DNA from: Rhizobium sp. Q54
Lineage (GTDB): Bacteria > Pseudomonadota > Alphaproteobacteria > UBA2966 > CAIVPW01
Length of the DNA stretch: 64,000 bases
Assembly (NCBI GenBank): GCA_945947575.1
Contig: CAMEYM010000013.1
Span: 1 to 64,000 of the forward strand
Direction of reading: 5' to 3'
This document shows, piece by piece, positions 36,308 through 46,698 of this stretch; within the stretch, counting starts at the first letter, position 1; each line of letters opens with the position of its first letter. A model generated the notes under the pieces. That model worked only from the letters and a program-made list of their open reading frames with translations. It was not told where the DNA came from and searched no databases. Position numbers and translations under genes: made by a program.

Positions 36308-38518
36308 ATGACCACGGCAGACGAGCAGGCCGCCCGCCATCGCGCGGATCAGGCCCTGCAGGACGCCACGCCCCCGAGACAGCCCCGGCCTTCCCCCGAG
36401 GCGGTCGCATCCCTGGCCAAGTCGCCGGAGCGCTTCCTGAACCGCGAGCTTTCGTGGCTGGCATTCAACGAGCGTGTCCTCGAAGAGGCAGGCAATCCGC
36501 GTCATCCGCTCCTGGAGCGGTTGCGGTTCCTGTCGATCTCGGCGACCAACCTCGACGAGTTCTTCACGGTCCGCGTCGCCGGCCTGTGGGGTCAGGTCAA
36601 GGCGGGGGTCAAGCAGACCTCCGACGACGGCCTCACGCCGGCGCAGCAGCTCGAGCGCATCAACGAGCGCGCCAACGTCCTGATGGCCGAGCAGCAGCGC
36701 ACGTGGGGACTGCTGCGCGGTCTGTTGCGCGAGGCCGGCATCTCCGTGGTCGACTCGTCCGAGCTCACGTCCTCGGACCGCGACTGGCTCGAGAGCTATT
36801 TCCTCGAGCAGGTGTTCCCCCTGCTGACACCGATCGCCGCCGACCCGGCGCACCCGTTCCCGTTCCTGCCGAACCTCGGCTTCGCCTTGGTGCTGCAGCT
36901 GCGCCGGCGCCAGGACAACCAGGGGCTCACTGCGGTGTTGCCGCTGCCGCCGCAGGTGCGCCGCTTCTTGCGCCTGCCCGGCGAGGCGATCCGCTTCCTC
37001 TCGCTGGAAAACCTCGTCGAGCAGTTCCTCGACCGGTTGTTCCCCGGCTACGAGATGGTTGGCCGCGGCTTGCTGCGCATCCTGCGCGACTCCGATATTG
37101 AAGTCGAAGAAGAAGCCGAAGATCTGGTGCGCTACTTCGAGCTCGCCATCAAGCGGCGCCGGCGCGGCAACGTTATCCGCCTCAAGGTCGATGCGGCGAT
37201 GCCGCCGGACCTGCGCCGCTTCGTCGCCCATGAGCTCGGCATCGCCGAGGAGTCCGTCACGGTCACCGACGGCATCTTGGGTCTCGGCGACACCTCGCAG
37301 CTGATCATCGAGGATCGCCCCGACCTGCTGTTCGAGCCCTACACGCCGCGCTACCCGGAACGCGTGAAGGAATCCGGCGGCGACGTTGCCCGTGCCATCC
37401 AGCAGAAGGACATCCTCGTCCACCACCCGTACGAGACGTTCCGCACGGTGGTCGATTTCATCGTGCAGGCCGCGGCCGATCCCGCCGTCATCGCCATCAA
37501 GCAGACGCTTTATCGCATCGGCAAGGATTCGGCGATCGTCGCCGCCCTCATCGAGGCGGCCGAGGCGGGCAAGAACGTCACCGCGCTGGTCGAGCTCAAA
37601 GCGCGCTTCGACGAAGCGGCCAACATCAAGTGGGCGCGCGACCTGGAGCGCGCGGGCGTGCACGTCGTCTACGGCTTCGTCACGCTCAAGACTCACGCCA
37701 AGGTCTCGCTGGTGGTGCGCCAGGAAGGCGGCGCGCTGGTCAGCTACGTTCACCTCGGCACCGGCAACTATCATCCGACGACGGCGAAGATCTATACGGA
37801 CCTGTCGCTATTCACGTCGGATCCCGCCATCGGCCGCGATGCCGCGCACGTGTTCAACTACATGACCGGCACAGCGCCGCCGCCCAAGCTGGAGAAGCTC
37901 GTCATCGCGCCGCGCGACTTGCGCAACACGATTCTGCGGCTGATCGAGAACGAGATCGCCCACGCGCGGGCAGGGCGCCCGGCCGCGATCTGGGCCAAGC
38001 TCAACGCCCTCGTCGATCCGCAGACCATCGATGCGCTGTACCGCGCCAGTCAGGCCGACGTCTCCATTGACCTCGTCGTGCGCGGCATCTGCTGCCTGCG
38101 TCCGGGCATCGCCGGCTTCTCCGACAACATCCGGGTGAAGAGCATCGTCGGCCGCTTCCTGGAGCACGGCCGCATCGTTTGCTTCGGCGACGGCCACGGC
38201 CTGCCGCATCCGGAGGCGAAGGTGTTCATCGAGTCGGCCGACTGGATGCCGCGCAACTTCGACCGCCGAGTCGAGGTGCTGGCGCCGATCGAGAACGCCA
38301 CCGTGCATCGCCAGGTGCTCGACGAGATCATGGGTGCGCTGCTGCGAGACCAAGCCCAGTCGTGGATCGAGGGGCCGGACGGCAACTACACGCGCGTCGC
38401 GTCGGGACCAAACGCCTTCTCGGCGCACTCGTACTTCATGACCAACCCGAGCCTGTCCGGTCGCGGCAAGGCATTGCGCGCCAAACCGAGTGCCAAGCTT
38501 GTCCCTGACAACCGCTGA
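36308..38518 (+). CDS. ppk: polyphosphate kinase 1
   Basis: 736 aa from ATG 36308 with AAAGGA upstream. PPK1 polymerises the gamma phosphate of ATP into polyphosphate. The N-terminal domain starts [19 protein letters not shown]. The two phospholipase-D-like catalytic halves include [34 protein letters not shown] with the phospho-acceptor His, and the second His in [20 protein letters not shown]. Overlaps the ppx start by about 29 bp, the usual ppk-ppx arrangement. Confidence 0.95.
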   Translation: MTTADEQAARHRADQALQDATPPRQPRPSPEAVASLAKSPERFLNRELSWLAFNERVLEEAGNPRHPLLERLRFLSISATNLDEFFTVRVAGLWGQVKAGVKQTSDDGLTPAQQLERINERANVLMAEQQRTWGLLRGLLREAGISVVDSSELTSSDRDWLESYFLEQVFPLLTPIAADPAHPFPFLPNLGFALVLQLRRRQDNQGLTAVLPLPPQVRRFLRLPGEAIRFLSLENLVEQFLDRLFPGYEMVGRGLLRILRDSDIEVEEEAEDLVRYFELAIKRRRRGNVIRLKVDAAMPPDLRRFVAHELGIAEESVTVTDGILGLGDTSQLIIEDRPDLLFEPYTPRYPERVKESGGDVARAIQQKDILVHHPYETFRTVVDFIVQAAADPAVIAIKQTLYRIGKDSAIVAALIEAAEAGKNVTALVELKARFDEAANIKWARDLERAGVHVVYGFVTLKTHAKVSLVVRQEGGALVSYVHLGTGNYHPTTAKIYTDLSLFTSDPAIGRDAAHVFNYMTGTAPPPKLEKLVIAPRDLRNTILRLIENEIAHARAGRPAAIWAKLNALVDPQTIDALYRASQADVSIDLVVRGICCLRPGIAGFSDNIRVKSIVGRFLEHGRIVCFGDGHGLPHPEAKVFIESADWMPRNFDRRVEVLAPIENATVHRQVLDEIMGALLRDQAQSWIEGPDGNYTRVASGPNAFSAHSYFMTNPSLSGRGKALRAKPSAKLVPDNR

Positions 38519-40019
38519 GATCCCACGCTCGGCGGCGCGCCAGCCCGCCGCCACCGGCGAGCGGCGCTTGGCCGTGATCGACGTCGGCTCGAACTCGGTG
38601 CGTCTCGTCGTCTACGAGGGCCTAGTGCGCGCGCCCCTGTCGATCTTCAACGAGAAGGTCCTGGCCGGCCTCGGCCGCGGCCTGCGCGAGTCCCAGCGCC
38701 TCAATCCCGAGGGGCGCAAGCGCGCGCTCGCCGCCATCGACCGGTTCGTGGCGCTGGCGGGTGCGCTCGGCGCGGGCTTGCCGGAGATCGTTGCCACGGC
38801 CGCGGTGCGCGACGCCACCGACGGCGCCGAGTTCGTCGCGCTCATCGAAAAGCGCACTGGGCATGCGGTGCAAGTGCTGCGCGGCCAGGAGGAGGCGCGC
38901 CTCTCTGCGCTCGGCGTGTGCGCCGCCATCTTGGAAGCCGACGGCATCATGGGCGACCTCGGCGGCGGCAGCCTCGAACTCATGCAGATCGGCCAGGGCA
39001 AGCCGGGCGAGGGCGTCACCCTGCCGCTGGGCACCCTCATGCTCGCCGGCAGCACGCGCCCGAAAGCGGCCGAGACCGTTACGGCGGCGCTCGGTCAGCT
39101 GGAATGGTTGTGGAAGCAGAACGGCGGCCGCACGTTCTACGCGGTCGGCGGCGCCTGGCGCAGCTTCGCGCGCCTCGACATGACGCGGAAGAACTACCCG
39201 CTGCACATCGTCCACCACTACCGCATGGGCGCCACCGAGGCGATGAAGCTCGCCGAGGCGATCGCCGGCCTGTCGGAGAAGTCCGTGCAGGGCCTGCAAG
39301 GCATCGACAAGGGCCGCGCCGACACCATGCCGCTCGCTGCGCTGGTGCTGGGACGCATCCTCTATATGTCGAACGCCAAGGACGTGGTGTTCTCGGCCAA
39401 CGGCGTGCGCGAGGGCGTGATGCACGACCGCCTGTCGCCGCGCGCCCGCAACAGCGATCCGCTGCTCGAGGTGGTGGCGCGCATGGTCAATCGCACCGGT
39501 CGCGGCGCCGCGGTCGGCGAGGAATTGCGCCGCTGGACCGATCCGCTGTTCGCCGACGAATCCCTCCCCGACGGTCGCATGCGCAGCGCCGCATGCTTGT
39601 TGTCCGACATCGCCTGGATGGTGCACCCGGACTATCGCACCGCCGAGGCGGTCAGCACGATCCTGCACGCGCCATTCGTCGGCATTGACCACCCCGGCCG
39701 CGCGTTCGTTGCCCTCTCGGTCGGCGCGCGCTACGACGATGAAGAGGCACCCGACCGCATCGAGCAGGCGCGTTCCATCCTCGATGACAAGGACCAGCAG
39801 CGCGCCGAGCGCCTCGGCCGCGCTCTGCGCCTCGGCCATACGCTGTGCGGTGGCGCCGCCGGCGTGCTACCGGCGACGAAGCTGACGCTGTCGTCCGACT
39901 CCCTCAAGCTCAGCGTGCCGCCGCGTCACGCGACATTGCTCGGTGAGAAGATCGAGAAGCGTCTCGAGTCGCTCGCCAAGGCCTTCAGCCGCAAGCCCGA
40001 GGTTAGCGTCGAGGGCTGA
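38490..40019 (+). CDS. ppx: Ppx/GppA exopolyphosphatase/pppGpp phosphatase family
   Basis: 509 aa, starting at GTG 38490 (or TTG 38499) inside the ppk 3' end. Actin-like ATPase fold: phosphate 1 loop [18 protein letters not shown], phosphate 2 loop [14 protein letters not shown], and catalytic-type Glu in [14 protein letters not shown]-terminal HD-like region has [21 protein letters not shown]. Hydrolyses terminal phosphates of polyphosphate or the 5' phosphate of pppGpp; with ppk upstream, polyphosphate turnover is the natural reading. Confidence 0.93.
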   Translation: MPSLSLTTAEIPRSAARQPAATGERRLAVIDVGSNSVRLVVYEGLVRAPLSIFNEKVLAGLGRGLRESQRLNPEGRKRALAAIDRFVALAGALGAGLPEIVATAAVRDATDGAEFVALIEKRTGHAVQVLRGQEEARLSALGVCAAILEADGIMGDLGGGSLELMQIGQGKPGEGVTLPLGTLMLAGSTRPKAAETVTAALGQLEWLWKQNGGRTFYAVGGAWRSFARLDMTRKNYPLHIVHHYRMGATEAMKLAEAIAGLSEKSVQGLQGIDKGRADTMPLAALVLGRILYMSNAKDVVFSANGVREGVMHDRLSPRARNSDPLLEVVARMVNRTGRGAAVGEELRRWTDPLFADESLPDGRMRSAACLLSDIAWMVHPDYRTAEAVSTILHAPFVGIDHPGRAFVALSVGARYDDEEAPDRIEQARSILDDKDQQRAERLGRALRLGHTLCGGAAGVLPATKLTLSSDSLKLSVPPRHATLLGEKIEKRLESLAKAFSRKPEVSVEG

Positions 40020-40071
40020 CGCGCGTGCAGTGCGTTCCGTTCGACTCTCCGCTGACGGTTCAACTCCGTCG

Positions 40072-41268
40072 CTAGCCGGCGGCTTTGACGCGCGGCGGCG
40101 CTTCCTCGGCCATGCGAGGCAACGTCACCAGTTCGACGCCTTTGCCCTTGCGCGCCGCCAATGCGACCTGGCCATTTACCAGGCGCACGGCGTCCTCGCC
40201 GAACACTTCGTTGCGCCAGCCGTGCAGGCAGCGCGACTCGTCGCTCGTGCCGGCGGCGATGTCCTCGAGCTCCTCGCTCGAAGCGACCAGTTGCTGGGCG
40301 ACGTCGTGCTCCTCGCACTTCATCTTGAGCAGCACCTTGAGCAGCGCCACCATCGGGCCGATGCCCGATGGCACGCGGCGCATCTTGTCGCGCTTGGGCA
40401 GGCTGGATTCGGGCAGCGCCAGCGCCGTCTGCACCGACTCGAGCAGGGTGCCGCCTGAGGAACCTTCGGCGAGGCCCTTCGAGATGCCGCGGATACGGGC
40501 GAGCTCGGCGCGGTCGCGCGGCGGATGCGCAGCCACCGCGATCAGCGTCTCGTCGCGCAGCACGCGGCTGCGTGCCAGGTCGCGCGTCTGTGCCTCGCGC
40601 TCGCGCCAAGCCGCGACTTCGCGCAGCACGACCAGGAAGCGCGGATCGGTCGAGCGCACCTTGAGGCGCTCCCACGCCTCATGCGGCTCCGTCACATAGG
40701 TCGCCGGTTCGGTGATGGCCGCCATCTCCTCGGCCACCCAGGCGGTGCGGTCGGTGTCGTCGAGGCGCTTGTTCAGCTTCTCGTACACCGTGCGCAGATG
40801 CACCACGTCGTCGAGCGCATAGCGCAGTTGGCGGTCGGTGAGAGGACGCCGGCGCCAATCGGTGAAGCGCGAGTGCTTGTCCAGGCGCGCGTTGGCGAGA
40901 CGAGTCACCAAGGTTTCGTAGCTCACCGACTCGCCGAAGCCGCACACCATCGCCGCGATCTGCGTGTCGAACACCGGCGTCGGCGCCTTGCCCGACAGGT
41001 GCAGGAAAATCTCGATGTCCTGCCGTCCGGCATGGAACACCTTGAGCGTCTCCTTGCGTGCCAGCAGATCCAGCAGCGGCGACAGGTCGATGCCGGGCGC
41101 CAGCGCGTCCACTGCGACGGCGTCCTCGGCGTCGGCAATCTGTGCCAGGCACAACTGCGGCCAGTACGTCGTCTCGCGGATGAACTCGGTGTCGATGGTG
41201 ACGTAGGGCGCCGCCGCAAAGCGCTTGCAAACTGCCGCCAGCGAGGCCGTATCGGTTACTAAGGTCAT
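40072..41268 (-). CDS. rnd: ribonuclease D
   Basis: 398 aa from ATG 41268. DEDD exonuclease: Asp and Glu in YVTIDTEFIRETTYWP, second Asp in VFHAGRQDIEIFLHLSG, third in RQLRYALDDVVHLRTVYEKL (with Tyr, DEDDy type). HRDC domain at about 205-290 (REVAAWREREAQTRDLARSR, VLRDETLIAVAAHPP). Trims 3' ends of tRNA and other stable RNAs. Converges on ppx and is divergent from aspS. Confidence 0.94.
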   Translation of the reverse strand: MTLVTDTASLAAVCKRFAAAPYVTIDTEFIRETTYWPQLCLAQIADAEDAVAVDALAPGIDLSPLLDLLARKETLKVFHAGRQDIEIFLHLSGKAPTPVFDTQIAAMVCGFGESVSYETLVTRLANARLDKHSRFTDWRRRPLTDRQLRYALDDVVHLRTVYEKLNKRLDDTDRTAWVAEEMAAITEPATYVTEPHEAWERLKVRSTDPRFLVVLREVAAWREREAQTRDLARSRVLRDETLIAVAAHPPRDRAELARIRGISKGLAEGSSGGTLLESVQTALALPESSLPKRDKMRRVPSGIGPMVALLKVLLKMKCEEHDVAQQLVASSEELEDIAAGTSDESRCLHGWRNEVFGEDAVRLVNGQVALAARKGKGVELVTLPRMAEEAPPRVKAAG

Positions 41269-41506
41269 GGCGCCGTGTTCTACACGAAAGCCCGGGCCAG
41301 GGGGTAGCTGAACCGCCCGGCACGGTGCGGCCTCGAGGGGCTGCGCGGCCTTGACAATGCCACTCGGGACGTGCGGCACTCCGGCCGCTTCCGGCCAGCC
41401 CGGCCATCGCTTCAGGCCAACCCCGGAAGCGGCACCCAATCACGGTTCGCTGAACGTCGCGCGGAACGCGCGCGGCGCCTGGCGCCACTGAAGGAAGAGC
41501 CACCCT

Positions 41507-43309
41507 ATGGCCCTGCACCCCTATCGTACCCACACTGCCGGCGACCTGCGCGCGTCGCACGTCGGGCAGGTGGTGAAGCTCTCGGGCTGGGTCCATCGCA
41601 AGCGCGACCACGGCAACCTCCTGTTCATCGACCTGCGCGACCATTACGGCATCACCCAGTGCGTGGTGGAGCAGGGGGAGCCCACCTTTGTGGGTGCGGA
41701 TTCCCTCCGGGCCGAAAGCGTGGTCACGGTGCTGGGCCGGGTCGTGGCCCGCAGTCCAGAAACGATCAACCCCACGCTGCCCACCGGCGCCGTCGAGGTT
41801 CGCATCGGCGCCTTGGACGTCTTGTCGGCCGCCGAGGAGTTGCCGATCCAGGTGTTCGGTGACCACGACTATCCGGAAGACTTGCGCCTGCGCTATCGCT
41901 ACCTCGATCTGCGCCGCGACAAGCTGCACCAGAACATCATCCTGCGCAGCAAGGTGATCACCTCAATCCGCCGCCGCATGGTGGAGCAGGGCTTCACGGA
42001 ATATCAGACGCCGATTTTGACGGCATCGAGCCCGGAAGGCGCGCGCGACTACCTCGTGCCGAGCCGTATCCACCCCGGCAAGTTCTACGCCCTGCCGCAG
42101 GCGCCGCAGCAGTTCAAGCAGCTCTACATGGTGGCGGGCTTCGATCGCTACTTCCAGATCGCGCCGTGTTTCCGCGACGAGGACGCGCGCGCCGACCGCT
42201 CGCCCGGCGAGTTCTACCAGCTCGATGTCGAGATGAGCTTCGTCGAGCAGGAAGACGTCTTCAAGGCGATCGAGCCGGTGATGCACGGCATCTTCACGGA
42301 GTTCGCTCCCACCAAGAAGGTGACGCCGAACCCGTTCCCGCGCATCGCGTATCGCGAGTCGATGCTCAAGTACGGCAACGACAAGCCCGACCTGCGCAAC
42401 CCGATCGTCATCGCCGACGTCACCGACGCCTTCAAGGGCTCCGGCTTCGGCATCTTCGCCAAGGCCATCGACGCAGGCTCGGTCGTGCGCGCCATTCCGG
42501 CGCCCGGCTCGGCCGGCCAGCCGCGCTCGTTCTTCGACAAGATGAACGACTGGGCCAAGGAAGAGGGATGGCCGGGTCTCGGCTACATCATTTTCGAGGG
42601 TGATGCCGCCAAGGGACCTATCGCCGGCAAGCTCGATGCCGCGCGCCTCGACGCGATCAAGAAGGCCGCGAACCTCAAATCGGGCGACGCCGTGTTCTTC
42701 GCCGCCGACAAGCCCAACAAGGCCGCGCAGCTCGCCGGCTTGGCGCGCACGCGGCTCGGCAACGAGCTCGGCCTGATCGAGAAGGACGCGTTCCGCTTCT
42801 GCTGGATCGTCGACTTCCCGATGTTCGAGTTCAGCGAGACCGACCAAAAGATCGACTTCTCGCACAACCCGTTCTCGATGCCCCAGGGCGGCGGGGAGGC
42901 CCTGACGACGCAGGACCCGCTCGACATCCTCGCCTACCAGTACGACATCGTCTGCAACGGCGTGGAGCTGTCCTCCGGCGCCATCCGCAATCACTTGCCC
43001 GAGGTGATGGTCAAGGCGTTCGAGATCGCCGGCTACACCCGCAAGGACGTCGAGGAACGCTTCGGCGGCATGTTCTCCGCGTTCCACTACGGCGCACCAC
43101 CGCACGGCGGCACGGCTCCGGGCATCGACCGCATCGTCATGCTCCTCGCCGAGGAACCGAACCTGCGCGAGGTCGTCGCCTTCCCGATGACTCAGAGAGC
43201 CGAAGACCTGCTCATGGGCGCCCCCGCGCCGGTCAGCGAGAAGCAGCTGCGCGAAGTCCACATCCGCGTCCAGCTGCCCGCGGCGATGCAAAAAAAGGCA
43301 GCGACGTAG
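41507..43309 (+). CDS. aspS: aspartyl-tRNA synthetase (bacterial type)
   Basis: 600 aa. OB-fold anticodon-binding domain with [20 protein letters not shown], class II motif 2 in [20 protein letters not shown], a GAD insertion domain (about 300-420), and motif 3 [15 protein letters not shown]. Charges tRNA-Asp. In genomes lacking AsnRS this enzyme can be non-discriminating and also charge tRNA-Asn; the window cannot decide. Located beside rnd as in many alphaproteobacteria. Confidence 0.96.
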   Translation: MALHPYRTHTAGDLRASHVGQVVKLSGWVHRKRDHGNLLFIDLRDHYGITQCVVEQGEPTFVGADSLRAESVVTVLGRVVARSPETINPTLPTGAVEVRIGALDVLSAAEELPIQVFGDHDYPEDLRLRYRYLDLRRDKLHQNIILRSKVITSIRRRMVEQGFTEYQTPILTASSPEGARDYLVPSRIHPGKFYALPQAPQQFKQLYMVAGFDRYFQIAPCFRDEDARADRSPGEFYQLDVEMSFVEQEDVFKAIEPVMHGIFTEFAPTKKVTPNPFPRIAYRESMLKYGNDKPDLRNPIVIADVTDAFKGSGFGIFAKAIDAGSVVRAIPAPGSAGQPRSFFDKMNDWAKEEGWPGLGYIIFEGDAAKGPIAGKLDAARLDAIKKAANLKSGDAVFFAADKPNKAAQLAGLARTRLGNELGLIEKDAFRFCWIVDFPMFEFSETDQKIDFSHNPFSMPQGGGEALTTQDPLDILAYQYDIVCNGVELSSGAIRNHLPEVMVKAFEIAGYTRKDVEERFGGMFSAFHYGAPPHGGTAPGIDRIVMLLAEEPNLREVVAFPMTQRAEDLLMGAPAPVSEKQLREVHIRVQLPAAMQKKAAT

Positions 43310-43340
43310 CGCGAAGCCGGCGGCTGGCCAGGGTTTCTGC

Positions 43341-43362
43341 GGCTTTCGCGAACGCGAGAGCC
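43341..43362 (+). terminator. short hairpin downstream of aspS
   Basis: GGCTTTCGCG and CGCGAGAGCC pair with one mismatch around a two-base loop, 30 bp after the aspS stop. No T-run follows, so it may be a processing or weak termination structure. The remaining 220 bp up to the VOC remnant hold nothing I recognise. Confidence 0.35.
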
Positions 43363-43582
43363 CGCAACTCGCCCGTATCGCCACCGAATCTACGCCGTTC
43401 TTCTCCCGTATCTTTCCCGTAGCTGCCGACGCGCGGTATCGCGTGGGCCGAGCAAGTTGGATTGCCATCAGGACGGAATCGCGCATGCCGTCGAAATGGG
43501 ATCTCAGACAGCGGACGACGAGCGGCGAGCAAAGAATCCGTGTGGCGCTTGACAGCGGATTGGTCAGGAAGAATCCGTCAAC

Positions 43583-43855
43583 TCACACCAAGTTGAGGTG
43601 AGCACGGTGCAGAACTACTTCGCTTCGGCGGACGTCGGTGAACTTGAACAGCGGGCCGCCCCTGAGCGCCAGGAACTCGACGCCGTCGAGCACGAAGCTC
43701 CCCGACATCACCATGCCCTCGGGCATCGGCCCGCCCGTGGGCGCCCGGTTCATGCCGGTGACATTCGAGTTCTTGAAGATCGAGACATAGAAGTTGATCG
43801 CCTCCTCGGCTTGGGAGTCGAACCACAGGAACGGACTGACCTTCAGGATGGCGAT
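43583..43855 (-). pseudogene. remnant of VOC/PhnB-like (3-demethylubiquinone methyltransferase-type) gene
   Basis: The frame reads VSPFLWFDSQAEEAINFYVS, then IFKNSNVTGMNRAPTGGPMP and GVEFLALRGGPLFKFTD, matching the N-terminal two thirds of PhnB/VOC proteins of about 150 aa. After FTDV the similarity ends and a stop follows 16 codons later, so the last third is gone. A GGAGG lies seven bases before ATC at 43855, where an ATG is expected; no standard start codon exists. It is third in an ArsR-SRPBCC-VOC operon, a common trio, and appears decayed. Confidence 0.68.
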
Positions 43856-43881
43856 GTTCGGTCCTCCGCTGCGTGCGGCGG

Positions 43882-44382
43882 CTAGCGCTTCTGCGCCGCC
43901 GCCAGTTCCTGCACGATCGCGTCCATGCGGTCGAAGCCGGGCCGCAGGCCCTCCTCCATCGGCGATGCGAGCACGCCGTCGCGCGCCGCGCGGGTGACAT
44001 ACTTCATGGTGCTCACCATGATCGTGTTGCCGTTCTTCTCGGTGAGCTCGACCGTGTTGACGGAGTCGCCGGGGTACCACGGCTGGTCGAAGCGCTCGGT
44101 CGCGACGAGGCGCTCCGGCGATTTCACCTCGGTGTAGACGCCACCCCAGCCCATCGTGCGGCCGTCGGAGTGCGTCGTGACGAAGCGGTACTTGCCACCG
44201 ACGCGCAGGTCGATGTCCGCCACGGTGAGCGTCCAGCCCTTTGGCCCGAACAGCCAACGCTTCAACAGCTCCGGCTTGGTCCAGGCGTCGAACACCAGCC
44301 GGCGTGGTGCCGAGAAAGTGCGCGTCATGCGGATCTCGGTGTCGCCGTGGGCTTCGACCTTGAGGTCTCCGGTCTTTTGCAT
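43882..44382 (-). CDS. SRPBCC/AHSA1-domain protein
   Basis: 166 aa. START-like helix-grip fold of the Aha1-C-terminal/SRPBCC group: MTRTFSAPRRLVFDAWTKPE, LLKRWLFGPKGWT, GGKYRFVTTHSDGRTMGWGG, and TMKYVTRAARDGVLASPMEE near the C-terminus. Such proteins bind hydrophobic ligands in their cavity and are commonly paired with an ArsR regulator, as here. ATG 44382 lies ten bases after the regulator stop. Ligand unknown. Confidence 0.9.
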   Translation of the reverse strand: MQKTGDLKVEAHGDTEIRMTRTFSAPRRLVFDAWTKPELLKRWLFGPKGWTLTVADIDLRVGGKYRFVTTHSDGRTMGWGGVYTEVKSPERLVATERFDQPWYPGDSVNTVELTEKNGNTIMVSTMKYVTRAARDGVLASPMEEGLRPGFDRMDAIVQELAAAQKR

Positions 44383-44392
44383 GGCGAGTCTC

Positions 44393-44776
44393 CTACTTCT
44401 TGCGGATGCGGGTCTTGGAGGCGGCGCGCGCTTCGGCGGCCTTCAGTTCGTCGAGGAGGGCATCGAGCAGCTGAAACGTGCCCTCCCAATGCTTGCGGTA
44501 GTTCTCGATCCACTCGTTGGCGGCGGCGAGGGGCGCCGCCTCGAGTTTGCGTGGCCGCCGCGTCGCGTCGCGCCCGCGCGAGACGAGCCCAGCGCGCTCC
44601 AGCACCTTGAGGTGCTTGGAGATCGCCGGCTGGCTCATCGAGAAGGGCTCGGCTAGTTCCGCGACCGAGGCCTCACCGGACGCCAGCCGCGCCAGGATGG
44701 CGCGCCGCGTCGGGTCGGCCAGGGCCGCGAACGTAGCGTCGAGGTTCTTCGGCCCGGTGCTCAGCGAAAGCGACAT
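44393..44776 (-). CDS. ArsR-family winged-helix regulator
   Basis: 127 aa from ATG 44776; the longer frame to 44815 would start inside the inverted repeat described next. Winged helix: FAALADPTRRAILARLASGE, then the recognition helix MSQPAISKHLKVLERAGLV and the wing SRGRDATRRPRKLEAAPLAA. No metal-binding ELCVC motif is present, so it is not an arsenic/metal sensor of the classical kind. It heads the operon with the SRPBCC gene and probably represses it and itself. Confidence 0.9.
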   Translation of the reverse strand: MSLSLSTGPKNLDATFAALADPTRRAILARLASGEASVAELAEPFSMSQPAISKHLKVLERAGLVSRGRDATRRPRKLEAAPLAAANEWIENYRKHWEGTFQLLDALLDELKAAEARAASKTRIRKK

Positions 44777-44790
44777 GACTGCGCCAAATC

Positions 44791-44840
44791 CATAACCAGA
44801 TGGTTCAGGAACCATACGGTTATGTATTGGGCAGAGTCAA
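44791..44840 (-). promoter_or_regulatory. promoter with overlapping ArsR-type operator
   Basis: On the minus strand TTGACT (44840-44835) and TATGGT (44816-44811) are 18 bases apart. An inverted repeat of 34 bp (44791-44824) covers the -10: outer arms CATAACC/GGTTATG and inner arms ATGGTT/AACCAT around CAGG, with one mismatched dinucleotide per arm. Binding by the adjacent ArsR protein would block the polymerase. Confidence 0.7.
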
Positions 44841-44885
44841 GCGCCCCTCGAATCGAGGGCCTCAGCGATTGGATGCGGTGGACGG

Positions 44886-45707
44886 TTAGCCGACCGTCTC
44901 CGGCCGCGGCTCCCAGCGGAACAGGCGAACGGCCAACAAGCCGCCGCCGATTCCCCAGGCCGCCATCACCGCCAGGTGCGGCAGGATGGCGTAAGTGCCG
45001 CCGGCGTCGCTCCAGGCGAAGCCGCTGCCATGCAGCGTCGGGCTGAAGGCGCCCGAGAACGCGCGCGCGAAGTGCTTGAGCGGGAAGAAGTCCGCGACGG
45101 TGCCCAGCCACGCAGGCGCCGACGCCGACGGCGGGATGAACACCTCTGAGATGAATCCAAGCGGCAGCAGCGTCGCCGAGGCGATCGGCGGCGTCGCGTT
45201 GCTGTTCGGCGACAGCGCCGCCACGAGGCAGCCCAGCGCCGCAAAGCATGCGACTCCCACGACGAACGTCAGCGCCGCCGCCGGCAGCGTGTGCACGTAG
45301 ATCGTCACGTCGTACAGCCACACGCCGACCACCATCATGATGAGGACCGCCAGCAAGGCGATCCAAGCGGACGACGCCAGGCGGCCGCCGAGAAACATCC
45401 ACGTCGGCAGCGGCGTGCCACGCATTCGCTTCAGCACGCCGAGCTCGCGCGAGTTGACCATGTGGATGGACAGGTTCCAGTACGACGTCGAGACCGCCCC
45501 ATACACCGCCAGCGCGGGCGCATAGAACTGTGCCGCGGTGACGCCGAGCGGACCGATGCGGTCGTTGCCGAACAGCGTCGCGAACACCAGCAGCATCAGC
45601 AGCGGAAAAATCAGGCTGAAGAACGCCGCCGTCGGCGAGCGCCGGAAGATGCGGTTCTCCAACCCAATCTGGCCGAGCAGCAGGCGCGCGAGCGACGGCT
45701 GTTTCAT
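44886..45707 (-). CDS. ABC-2 type transporter permease
   Basis: 273 aa from ATG 45707, overlapping the ATPase stop as ATGA. Six hydrophobic helices: FFSLIFPLLMLLVFATLFG near the start, IALLAVLIMMVVGVWLYDV, ALTFVVGVACFAALGCLVAAL, and the ABC-2 signature region NATPPIASATLLPLGFISEV. Pairs with the following ATPase to make a drug- or polysaccharide-type exporter. Substrate cannot be inferred. Confidence 0.9.
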   Translation of the reverse strand: MKQPSLARLLLGQIGLENRIFRRSPTAAFFSLIFPLLMLLVFATLFGNDRIGPLGVTAAQFYAPALAVYGAVSTSYWNLSIHMVNSRELGVLKRMRGTPLPTWMFLGGRLASSAWIALLAVLIMMVVGVWLYDVTIYVHTLPAAALTFVVGVACFAALGCLVAALSPNSNATPPIASATLLPLGFISEVFIPPSASAPAWLGTVADFFPLKHFARAFSGAFSPTLHGSGFAWSDAGGTYAILPHLAVMAAWGIGGGLLAVRLFRWEPRPETVG

Positions 45708-46603
45708 GCCGCCTGCTCCGCGATGAGGTCCAGGTACACGTCTTCGAGAGTCGGAGGCACCACCGTCAGCCCGTCCAGCTCGACGCGGCGCGCCACCGCC
45801 CAACCGGTCAGCGCATGCAGCGCGGCGGTGGTGTCCTTCACCTCGGCCTCGATCCAGGCGCCGATCTTGCCGGCAAACGGCGGCGGCATGTCCTGCAGGG
45901 AAACGTCCGTCATCACGCGAAATCGCACGCGCGCTCCACGGCGATGGCGATCGCCGAGCGTCGCCGGCGTGCCCTCTGCAACGATGCGCCCGTGGGCGAT
46001 CACCGCGATCCGGTCGGCCAGCGCCTGCGCCTCATCCATGTAGTGAGTCGTCAGCAGGATGGTCTTGCCAAAGGTGCGGAGCGCGCGCACCAGCTCCCAC
46101 GCTTGGCGGCGTGCGGACGGATCGAATCCCGTGGTTGGCTCGTCGAGGAAGATCAGGTCCGGGTCGCCGACCAATCCCAGCGCCAGCTCTAGGCGCCGGC
46201 GCTGACCTCCCGACAGCGTGCGCACGCGCGCGCGCATCTTCTCCTGCAGCCCCACCAGGGCGATCAGCTCCTCGATCGGCCGCGCTTTGGGAAACAAGGT
46301 GGCGGTGTAGCGCACGGTCTCGATCACCGTGAGCTCGCCCTCCAGTCCGCCTTCCTGCAGAACAATGCCGATGCGCTCGCGCAGCGCGCGGCCGCCGGTG
46401 GCAGGGTCCATGCCCAGTACCGCGACCGTGCCCGCGTCGCGGTCGCGGTGTCCTTCGAGGATCTCGACTAGGCTGGTCTTTCCGGCACCGTTCGGCCCGA
46501 GCAGCGCGAACACCTCGCCCTCGGCGATGGCGAGGCTGACCCCGCTCAGAGCGGTGACGCCGCCATAGCGTTTGACGACCTTATCGACGACGATCGCCGC
46601 CAC
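45704..46603 (-). CDS. ABC transporter ATP-binding protein (drug-export type)
   Basis: 299 aa. Walker A LLGPNGAGKTSLVEILEGH, Q-loop in IGIVLQEGGLEGEL, signature LSGGQRRRLELALGLVGDP, Walker B LIFLDEPTTGFDP, and H-loop ILLTTHYMDEAQAL. The C-terminal extension after about residue 215 is the DrrA/CcmA-like regulatory domain. Couples to the permease downstream. Confidence 0.93.
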   Translation of the reverse strand: MAAIVVDKVVKRYGGVTALSGVSLAIAEGEVFALLGPNGAGKTSLVEILEGHRDRDAGTVAVLGMDPATGGRALRERIGIVLQEGGLEGELTVIETVRYTATLFPKARPIEELIALVGLQEKMRARVRTLSGGQRRRLELALGLVGDPDLIFLDEPTTGFDPSARRQAWELVRALRTFGKTILLTTHYMDEAQALADRIAVIAHGRIVAEGTPATLGDRHRRGARVRFRVMTDVSLQDMPPPFAGKIGAWIEAEVKDTTAALHALTGWAVARRVELDGLTVVPPTLEDVYLDLIAEQAA

Positions 46604-46635
46604 GATGGCTCCCCCAAGTTCGGGCGCAGCATACG

Positions 46636-46672
46636 GCCAAAACGAAACGGGGAGGACCTTGGTCCTCCCCGT
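46636..46672 (-). terminator. intrinsic terminator of the dienelactone hydrolase gene
   Basis: A perfect 12-bp stem, ACGGGGAGGACC with its complement around a two-base loop (46647-46672). On the minus strand it is followed by GTTTCGTTTTGG, a T-rich tail. It lies 27 bp past the stop of the gene at 46699 and before the ABC ATPase gene, so it separates the two units. Confidence 0.85.
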
Positions 46673-46698
46673 CGAGCTCGCCTCGGAAGCCGGAAGGG

